From contig NZ_LHVE01000014.1 of assembly GCF_001269655.1 (NCBI RefSeq), forward strand, positions 186,001-250,000: DNA of 64,000 bases, read 5' to 3'. Source of the DNA: Pseudomonas thivervalensis (GTDB lineage: Bacteria; Pseudomonadota; Gammaproteobacteria; Pseudomonadales; Pseudomonadaceae). Positions 58,141 to 64,000 of this stretch are shown here, piece by piece. The notes below the pieces were generated by a model that was not told where the DNA came from, ran no database searches, and worked only from the letters and a program-made list of their open reading frames with translations. The translations under genes were made by a program, and so were the position numbers. Each line of letters opens with the position of its first letter. The first letter of the stretch is position 1.

Positions 58141-59019
58141 ATGACCATTATCATGAAATACCCCGCCCTGCCCGTGGCCATCCTCGCCCTCGGCACCAGC
58201 GTCTCGGCGTGGGCCGCGAGCAATGACATGCCGGGCATGGACCACAGCCAGATGCAAGGCATGGACTCGATGCAGGGCATGGAACCCATGCAGTCGGCCC
58301 CTGCCACCAGCCGTACGCCCATCCCGGAACTGACCGCCGCCGACCGCGCCGCCGTCTACGAGGATCCGGGCGGGCACGCGGTGCATGACAGTGGCATCCA
58401 TTCGTTTTTCCTCGTCGACCAATTGGAGTGGCAAGACGCCGATGACGGCAGTGCCCTGAGCTGGGATGCCTCCGGCTGGATCGGCGGCGACATTGACCGT
58501 TTGTGGCTGCGCTCCGAAGGTGAACGCCTCAACGGCAAGACTGAAGAAGCCGAAGTCCAGGCCCTGTGGGGCCATGCCGTCAGCCCTTGGTGGGACGTGG
58601 TGGCCGGCGTGCGCCAGGATTTCAAGCCAGGCGATTCGCAAACCTGGGCCGCGTTCGGCGTACAAGGCATGGCGCTGTACAACTTCGAAGCCGAGGCTAC
58701 CGCGTTCATCGGCGAAGGCGGCCAGAGCGCGGCACGCCTGGAAGGCGACTACGACATCTTGTTGACCAATCGCCTGATCCTGCAGCCCACCGCCGAAGCC
58801 AACTTCTATGGCAAGAACGATCCGGCTCGCGGCGTCGGGTCGGGGCTGTCGGACACCGCATTGGGCCTGCGCCTGCGCTACGAAGTGCGCCGCGAGTTCG
58901 CCCCTTACATTGGCGTCACCTGGAATCGGGTCTACGGCAACACCGCCGACTACGCCCGGGAAGAAGGTGAGGACCGCAGCGAAGCGCGCCTGGTGCTGGG
59001 CGTGCGCATGTGGTTCTGA
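58141..59019 (+). CDS. copB: Copper-resistance outer-membrane protein CopB
   Basis: 292 residues from ATG 58141 (GAGGAAG upstream). Signal peptide ends near ALGTSVSAWA. Mature start is Met/His-rich (DMPGMDHSQMQGMDSMQGME). The remainder is a beta-barrel domain ending RSEARLVLGVRMWF, with the terminal Phe typical of outer-membrane insertion. Likely copper-binding porin-type partner of CopA. Confidence 0.94.
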   Translation: MTIIMKYPALPVAILALGTSVSAWAASNDMPGMDHSQMQGMDSMQGMEPMQSAPATSRTPIPELTAADRAAVYEDPGGHAVHDSGIHSFFLVDQLEWQDADDGSALSWDASGWIGGDIDRLWLRSEGERLNGKTEEAEVQALWGHAVSPWWDVVAGVRQDFKPGDSQTWAAFGVQGMALYNFEAEATAFIGEGGQSAARLEGDYDILLTNRLILQPTAEANFYGKNDPARGVGSGLSDTALGLRLRYEVRREFAPYIGVTWNRVYGNTADYAREEGEDRSEARLVLGVRMWF

Positions 59020-59070
59020 GCCGCTGATCTGTTTCACTTAAAACTAAAACCAAGCTGTAGGAGTCCTTGC

Positions 59071-59448
59071 ATGTCATTCATCAAAACCGCTGTCGTATTG
59101 TCCGTCGGCCTGTTGCTCAGCGGCCTGGCCCAGGCTCATCCAAAACTGCTCTCCTCCACCCCGGCCGAAGGCGCCGAGGGTGCGGCACCGGCAAAGATCG
59201 AGCTGCACTTTTCCGAAAACCTGCTGACCAAGTTTTCCGGCGCCAAGCTGATGATGACCGCGATGCCCGGCATGGCCGCGCATTCGCCAATGCCGATGCC
59301 GGCCAAGGTGTCCGGCAGCGAAGATCCGAAAAACATGGTCATCACGCCGAATGCGCCGCTCACCGCGGGCACCTATCAGGTCCAGTGGCGCGCGGTGTCA
59401 TCCGACACTCACCCGATCACCGGCAACGTCACGTTCAAGGTGAAGTGA
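59071..59448 (+). CDS. copC: Periplasmic copper chaperone CopC
   Basis: 125 residues with signal peptide ending QA before H23; the new N-terminal His (HPKLLSSTPAEGA) is the Cu(II) ligand. A Met-rich loop (MTAMPGMAAHSPMPMP) serves Cu(I), and SSDTHPITGN holds the other His. Carries copper to CopD and CopA. AGGAG upstream. Confidence 0.95.
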   Translation: MSFIKTAVVLSVGLLLSGLAQAHPKLLSSTPAEGAEGAAPAKIELHFSENLLTKFSGAKLMMTAMPGMAAHSPMPMPAKVSGSEDPKNMVITPNAPLTAGTYQVQWRAVSSDTHPITGNVTFKVK

Positions 59449-59452
59449 GTTG

Positions 59453-60364
59453 ATGAGCGACTCGATCAACATTGCGCTGCGCTTTGCCCTGTACCTGGAT
59501 TTGATGTTGCTGTTCGGCCTGGCCGCGTTTGGCCTGTATAGCCTGCGAGGCCCGGAACGAGTGTCGGGGGTACAGTTACCTTTCGCGCCACTGCTGGTGA
59601 CCACGACGGTGCTGGGCGGGTTGCTTTCCCTGGCGGCCATGGCGTGCATGGCCTGGGCCATGAGCGGTGTTTCGGAGTGGGCCGAATTGTGGCCACACAT
59701 TGAAATGATGGTGCTGGAGACCGATGTCGGCTGGACCTGGATGCTGCGCATGGCGGCGCTGGTGCTGGCCGGTTTCGCCGTGACGCTCAATAAACGTTGG
59801 CCGGCCGCCAGCCTTGGCCTGGTCACGCTGGGCGGGGCCGTGGCCCTGGCGACATTGGCCTGGGCAGGCCACGGTGCCATGGACGAAGGCACCCGCCGTA
59901 ACTGGCACTTCATCACCGACTTCCTGCACCTGTGGGCGGCGGGCGGCTGGGTCGGTGCCCTGGCGGCGTTTGCCCTGCTGCTTCGCCAGGCCGAACCGCA
60001 GTTGGCGGTACTGACCCGGACATTGACCGGGTTTGAAACCGCCGGGGCAGTGATCGTGGTGCTCATCAGCGTGACTGGGGTGGTCAATTATCTGTTCATC
60101 GTCGGTCCCAGCGTCACAGGGCTGCTCGACAGCACCTATGGTCAGTTGCTGGCGCTGAAACTCATCTTGTTCGCGGCCATGTTGGTGTTCGCTGCGTTGA
60201 ATCGTTTTCACCTGAGCCCACTCCTGGAAAGTGCCCGACAGAGCGGCGAGCATGGGGTCGCGGTGAATGCCCTACGGCGCAGCATGGTCCTGGAGTTCTC
60301 CGTGGCGGTGGTCATCCTGGGGTTGGTGGCCTGGCTGGGGACGTTGAGCCCCGGGATGGAATAA
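59453..60364 (+). CDS. copD: Copper-uptake membrane protein CopD
   Basis: 303 residues from ATG 59453, five bases after copC. Eight hydrophobic segments and the conserved WAAGGWVGAL with nearby His/Asp residues. In P. syringae CopC-CopD brings copper into the cytoplasm. Closes the copABCD operon, which has no copRS in this window. Confidence 0.93.
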   Translation: MSDSINIALRFALYLDLMLLFGLAAFGLYSLRGPERVSGVQLPFAPLLVTTTVLGGLLSLAAMACMAWAMSGVSEWAELWPHIEMMVLETDVGWTWMLRMAALVLAGFAVTLNKRWPAASLGLVTLGGAVALATLAWAGHGAMDEGTRRNWHFITDFLHLWAAGGWVGALAAFALLLRQAEPQLAVLTRTLTGFETAGAVIVVLISVTGVVNYLFIVGPSVTGLLDSTYGQLLALKLILFAAMLVFAALNRFHLSPLLESARQSGEHGVAVNALRRSMVLEFSVAVVILGLVAWLGTLSPGME

Positions 60365-60378
60365 ACGGCACTGAATTC

Positions 60379-60549
60379 GTGGCGAGGGAGCTTGCTCCCG
60401 CTGGGTTGCGTGTAGGAGCTGTCGAGTGCAACGAGGCTGCGATCTTGTCCCAGACGCTTGAGTCGTGAGCGAACGATCAAAAGATCAAAAGATCGCAGGC
60501 TTCGCCAGCTCCTACAGAGCCCAGCGGGAGCAAGCTCCCTCGCCACAAA
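60379..60549. repeat. Nested REP element, family B, right flank of copABCD
   Basis: Direct-orientation copy of the 56010-56180 element (four mismatches in 171). It starts 14 bases after the copD stop. Confidence 0.95.
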
Positions 60550-60658
60550 GGGCAACCGGGCGCGGTATTTAGTTTTTCAATACCAGCAGCCAGTTTTCAG
60601 TTTGCCCATCGCAAGGTGCCCTGGCCTAAATGGCGCTTTATCCTGCCAAGGCGCTGTT

Positions 60659-61846
60659 ATGGAAAACGTTCGAACCTCAAGCACCCATGCCGCCTGGCTA
60701 ATGGTCAGCATCGTGTTGGTAGCGCTGAACCTGCGGCCTTCGATGGCGGCAATCGGGCCGTTGCTGTCGGCCATTCGTGGCGAGGTAGCCCTGAGCTTCA
60801 GCACCGCCTCGCTGCTGACCATGTTGCCGGTCATGGCGATGGGCCTGGCGATGTTCCTGGGCATGCGCATCGCCCTGCGCATCGGTGAACACCGCACCAT
60901 CGTGCTGTCGCTGTTGATCATTGGCGTCGCCACGGCATCGCGCTTGTACCTGGACAGCGCCGCCGAGCTGATCGTCAGCGCGGTGTTGGCCGGGCTCGGC
61001 ATCGCGCTGATCCAGGCGGTGATGCCGGCGCTGATCAAATCGCGCTTCGCCGACAATGTCTCGTTGTTCATGGGCTTGTACGTCACGTCGATCATGGGCG
61101 GGGCAGCCATTGCCGCATCGTTCTCCCCCTTCGTGCTGGCGCAGACCGGCAGTTGGCGCATTGGCCTGGCGATCTGGGCGCTGCTGGCGCTGGTCGCCCT
61201 GGGCTGCTGGTACGCCCAGCGATCAGCACTGACATCGCTGCCCGGAGCCCCTGCCCGGCCGCAAGCGTCATTCTTCAACAATTCCCGGGCTTGGCTGCTG
61301 GCGATTTTCTTCGGCCTGGGCACCGCTTCCTACACTTGCGTACTGGCCTGGCTGGCCCCGTACTATGTGGAAAAAGGCTGGAGTGAACAGCACGCTGGCT
61401 TGCTGCTGGGGTTCCTCACGGCCATGGAAGTGCTGTCCGGCCTTGTCACACCGGCGATTGCCAACCGCAGCCAGGATAAACGCGTGGTCCTCACCGTGTT
61501 ACTGGCGTTGATCATGGCTGGCTTCGGCGGCCTCATCCTCAGCCCGGAACGCTTCAGCCTGTTGTGGCCCTGCCTGTTGGGCCTGGGCATCGGCGGCCTG
61601 TTCCCGATGAGCTTGATCGTGTCCCTCGACCACTTGGACAACCCGCGACGGGCCGGTGGCCTGACGGCGTTTGTGCAAGGCATCGGCTACCTGATCGCCG
61701 GGCTCTCGCCGTTGATTGCCGGGATGATTCGCGATCAGTTGGGCAGCTTCGAATGGGCCTGGTGGTCGCTCACCGCCGTCATGGCATTGATGCTCCTGAT
61801 GGTCCTGCGCTTCGATCCCAAGCAATACGCGCGGCATATAGACTAG
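60659..61846 (+). CDS. MFS transporter, CynX/NimT type
   Basis: 395 residues with twelve predicted helices. Opening VALNLRPSMAAIGPLLSAIR and later FFGLGTASYTCVLAWLAPYY match the CynX/NimT group of the major facilitator superfamily, which includes cyanate and 2-nitroimidazole exporters. ATG at 60659 with AAGG upstream. No cyanase gene nearby, so substrate unknown. Confidence 0.88.
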   Translation: MENVRTSSTHAAWLMVSIVLVALNLRPSMAAIGPLLSAIRGEVALSFSTASLLTMLPVMAMGLAMFLGMRIALRIGEHRTIVLSLLIIGVATASRLYLDSAAELIVSAVLAGLGIALIQAVMPALIKSRFADNVSLFMGLYVTSIMGGAAIAASFSPFVLAQTGSWRIGLAIWALLALVALGCWYAQRSALTSLPGAPARPQASFFNNSRAWLLAIFFGLGTASYTCVLAWLAPYYVEKGWSEQHAGLLLGFLTAMEVLSGLVTPAIANRSQDKRVVLTVLLALIMAGFGGLILSPERFSLLWPCLLGLGIGGLFPMSLIVSLDHLDNPRRAGGLTAFVQGIGYLIAGLSPLIAGMIRDQLGSFEWAWWSLTAVMALMLLMVLRFDPKQYARHID

Positions 61847-61961
61847 GCAACGCTTGTCGCAGCCTTGCACCTGTTTGAAGGATAAAAGCCCCAGGCTCAT
61901 GTATAAATGGAGACTTTCGTCAGGACAAAGAGAGACGCAGGGATGACGCCGAGAATAGCTG

Positions 61962-62897
61962 ATGCTGGTCAGTAACCTGCTCAGAAAGCTGGACATGCAA
62001 GACCTGATGGTTTTCGTGGCGGTGTATGAACAGGGCAATGTCACCAAGGTCTCCGAGGCCTTATGCGTCAGCCAGTCAACCGTGAGCTACTGCCTGAAGA
62101 AACTGCGCACCAGTTTCGACGACGAGCTGTTCATCAATACCCGCTCCGGCATGAGCCCCACTCATAAAGCCACCGCCATGTACGGCCAGATACTGGGAGT
62201 GCTCCAGGCAATCAATCAATGTCATTCCGGCTTCCAGGCATTCGATCCGAATCAGGAAGAGATCACCTTCAACCTCTGCGCGCCGGAATACTTCGAACTG
62301 CTGATCCTGCCAAAATTGGTCAAGCGCTTCATCGGCAAGCGCTTTGCGGTGGTCATCAACACGACGAAATTTCATCGGGATATTCCAGTTGATGCACTGC
62401 GGGACGATCGCTTCGATCTTGTCGTCTGTTTCGGGCCGCACTTCCATGGCGATGTCAAAGGTCTGCGCTCGCAGATGCTGCTCGAAGACGAATTGGTGTG
62501 CGTCTTCGATAAAAATCTCCCTGGGCCGCAAGCAGACTTCAGCCTGGCAGCGTTTGCCGCCCGCCAGCACGTATTTCCAACACCTTGGACGTCCGACACC
62601 AACATGATCGATGGCTGGCTCGCTCAACAGGGTTATAACCGGAAGATCGTCGCAAGGGCCAACAGCTACGTAGCAGCGTTGAACCTGATCACTGGAACCG
62701 ACTTCATCCTGACGTTGCCTCGGCGTATCCAGGCATTGATTTGCGATCAAGCACGATTCGGCGAACACCCGCCACCCACGGGCTTACCGAACTTTACCTT
62801 GGAGATGGTCTGGAGCGAGAAAGCGAGCCAGGACTGCGCCAACATCTGGCTTCGCGAGCAGATCATGCAAGTATGCGCCGAGGAGGGCCTGCTCTGA
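61962..62897 (+). CDS. LysR-family transcriptional regulator (LeuO/NodD-like)
   Basis: 311 residues. Helix-turn-helix GNVTKVSEALCVSQSTVSYC at about 26-45, then a PBP2-type effector domain (FNLCAPEYFELLILPKLVKR). Start MLVSNLLRKLDMQDLMVFVA resembles the LeuO/NodD group. A short frame, ATG at 61943 (MTPRIADAGQ), overlaps its start. Target genes unknown; the MFS gene just upstream is a candidate. Confidence 0.88.
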   Translation: MLVSNLLRKLDMQDLMVFVAVYEQGNVTKVSEALCVSQSTVSYCLKKLRTSFDDELFINTRSGMSPTHKATAMYGQILGVLQAINQCHSGFQAFDPNQEEITFNLCAPEYFELLILPKLVKRFIGKRFAVVINTTKFHRDIPVDALRDDRFDLVVCFGPHFHGDVKGLRSQMLLEDELVCVFDKNLPGPQADFSLAAFAARQHVFPTPWTSDTNMIDGWLAQQGYNRKIVARANSYVAALNLITGTDFILTLPRRIQALICDQARFGEHPPPTGLPNFTLEMVWSEKASQDCANIWLREQIMQVCAEEGLL

Positions 62898-62902
62898 CCC
62901 CC

Positions 62903-63146
62903 ACTTCGGTGGGTGCAATGCCGTTCACTTAAGAAAAATGATGACCCTGTGGCGAGGGAGCTTGCTCCCGCTCGGCTGCGTGTAGGAGCTGTCGAGTGCA
63001 ACGAGGCTGCGATCTTGTTCCAGACCATTGAGTCTTAAGATCAAAAGATCGCAGCCTTCGGCAGCTCCTGCAGCCCAGCGGGAGCAAGCTCCCTCGCCAC
63101 GGGTTTGCCGATTGCCTTAAGTGAACAGCATTGACTTCGGTGGGTG
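62903..63146. mobile_element. MITE-like palindromic element with 13-bp direct repeats
   Basis: Perfect 13-bp direct repeats ACTTCGGTGGGTG (62903-62915 and 63134-63146) bracket 18-bp terminal inverted repeats CAATGCCGTTCACTTAAG (62916) and CTTAAGTGAACAGCATTG (63116), one mismatch. The inside holds a nested family-B REP. No transposase is encoded. Empty site would join CCCACTTCGGTGGG to TGGGCTTTTT, a plausible terminator. Confidence 0.7.
62949..63100. repeat. Nested REP element, family B, inside the MITE-like element
   Basis: Outer GTGGCGAGGGAGCTTGCTCC with complement; inner TGTAGGAGCTGTCGAGTGCA ... GGCAGCTCCTGCA. Confidence 0.9.
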
Positions 63147-63161
63147 GGCTTTTTCATGGGC

Positions 63162-63203
63162 AAAAAAAAATCCGGAAATCCTCACTTTCGTGGGCCTTCC
63201 AGA
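63162..63203 (-). terminator. tRNA-Lys terminator
   Basis: On the minus strand TCTGGAAGGCC ... GGATTTCCGGA hairpin followed by nine Ts. Confidence 0.8.
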
Positions 63204-63222
63204 CTTTTAAAACAGCAAAAAA

Positions 63223-63298
63223 TGGTGGGTCGTGTGGGATTCGAACCTACGACCAATTGGTTAAAAGCCAACTGCTCTACCAACTGAGCTAACGACCC
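63223..63298 (-). tRNA. tRNA-Lys (UUU anticodon)
   Basis: 76 bases including encoded CCA. Acceptor GGGTCGT / ACGACCC, D arm AGCTCAGTTGGTAGAGC, anticodon loop CTTTTAA with TTT at 63263-63265, and T arm GGTTCGAATCC. It lies downstream of queC in the same order as in P. aeruginosa. Confidence 0.98.
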
Positions 63299-63361
63299 GC
63301 TGTGTGGTGGCGCGTATAATACTGATTTTTAAGGACTATTCAACACCTAATTTGAAATAAA

Positions 63362-64000
63362 TCAAAAATAACGGGTTGGATCGCTCACACCCGCCGCCGC
63401 AAAGCCTTCCGCGCGCAAGCGGCAGCTGTCGCATTTGCCGCAAGCGCGGCCCTGATCATCGGCCTGATAGCAGGAAACAGTGAGCCCGTAGTCCACGCCA
63501 AGCTTCACACCCGCCTTGACGATGTCGGCCTTGCTGAGATTCTGCAACGGTGCCTGGATGCGGAAACCCTGCCCTTCCACGCCGGCCTTGGTCGCCAGGT
63601 TGGCCATGCGCTCGAACGCTTCGACGAACTCGGGACGGCAATCCGGGTAGCCGGAATAATCCACGGCATTGACGCCAATGAAAATGTCGCGGGCGCCTAG
63701 CACTTCGGCCCAGCCCAGCGCCAAGGACAGGAACACCGTGTTACGCGCCGGCACATAGGTCACCGGGATGCCTTCGCCAGGCGCCTCGGGCACGTCGATG
63801 GAACTGTCGGTCAGGGCGGAGCCGCCGATGCCGTTGAGGTTCAGGCCGATCACCTTGTGCTCCGCCACGCCCAGATCCCGGGCAACGCGCTCGGCGGCGT
63901 GCAGTTCTGCGCGGTGACGCTGGCCATAGTCGAAACTCATGGTGTAGCAGCGGTAGCCCTCGGCATGGGCCATGGCCACGACCGTGGCCGAATCCAGGCC
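63362..64000 (-). CDS. queC: 7-cyano-7-deazaguanine synthase QueC, 5' end off window
   Basis: At least 213 residues; the frame continues past 64000 with GLDSATVVAMAHAEGYRCYT, part of the PP-loop ATPase start. The C-terminal zinc site is SCYQADD ... CGKCDSC. It converts 7-carboxy-7-deazaguanine to preQ0 for queuosine synthesis. N-terminal ~10 residues lie outside. Confidence 0.97.
   Translation of the reverse strand, partial: GLDSATVVAMAHAEGYRCYTMSFDYGQRHRAELHAAERVARDLGVAEHKVIGLNLNGIGGSALTDSSIDVPEAPGEGIPVTYVPARNTVFLSLALGWAEVLGARDIFIGVNAVDYSGYPDCRPEFVEAFERMANLATKAGVEGQGFRIQAPLQNLSKADIVKAGVKLGVDYGLTVSCYQADDQGRACGKCDSCRLRAEGFAAAGVSDPTRYF

Noticed and set aside
56010..60549. copABCD as a composite transposon
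   Set aside because: Flanking repeats are REP elements widely present in the window, in direct orientation, with no transposase or target duplication.
61943..61975. Ten-codon leader peptide overlapping the LysR start
   Set aside because: Ribosome site is weak and such short frames arise by chance; mentioned only in the gene note.

Overview
This window is an ordinary, densely coding stretch of a fluorescent-group Pseudomonas chromosome (P. fluorescens complex). The evidence is high-GC codon use, gene blocks in the order known from P. aeruginosa (apbC-metG-rnf-nth-PA3496-like; argG-motY-pyrC-rnt-prx-bfd-bfr-grxD-argF; glpFKRD; queC beside tRNA-Lys), and many short palindromic REP/REPIN repeats of two families between genes. 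I see no prophage, transposase, plasmid gene or CRISPR array.

Layout. 1-5.8 kb: 5' end of colR, a PAP2 phosphatase behind a possible ColR box, groESL with a heat-shock promoter and structured leader, fxsA, a HugZ-like protein and an SDR. 5.9-14.3 kb: apbC, metG, then an unusual rnfA-B-D-G-E cluster without rnfC, overlapping nth, and a PA3496-like small gene. 14.3-28 kb: a LuxR-type response regulator, an odd small membrane ORF, argG (ArgR half-sites upstream), motY, pyrC-rnt, peroxiredoxin, bfd-bfr (Fur box), grxD, a molybdopterin oxidoreductase, argF (ArgR operator) and an ABC ATPase. 28-35 kb: phzF-like and ybaK-like genes, then glycerol catabolism glpF-glpK-glpR-glpD. 35-42.4 kb: acidic amino acid uptake gltIJKL (aatJQMP type) with its sensor-regulator pair aauSR, two AauR boxes and a sigma-54 promoter, then glpM. 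42.5-45.3 kb: NAD(P)-binding protein, MBL-fold protein and divergent LysR. 45.5-53.5 kb: gcsR and the glycine cleavage operon gcvH-gcvP-sdaA-gcvT with three GcsR boxes and a sigma-54 promoter. 53.5-55.8 kb: a candidate small RNA, a cold-shock gene, an RDD protein and nadA. 56-60.5 kb: copABCD copper resistance, bracketed by two nearly identical 171-bp repeats. 60.6-64 kb: CynX-type MFS transporter, LysR regulator, a MITE-like palindromic element, tRNA-Lys and the 3' part of queC.

The strongest unusual signal is the Rnf-derived cluster at 9.6-13.3 kb. rnfC is missing. RnfB has lost its N-terminal membrane anchor and carries a long tail that resembles the tail of RnfC. Three of the four cysteines expected to hold the intramembrane [2Fe-2S] cluster between RnfA and RnfE are replaced. 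All five genes remain intact and translationally coupled, which suggests a retained but altered redox machine rather than simple decay. A second notable structure is a 218-bp element at 62916-63133 with 18-bp terminal inverted repeats and exact 13-bp flanking direct repeats, containing a nested REP palindrome. Family and regulator-site assignments come from memory of the families and were not checked by a database search.
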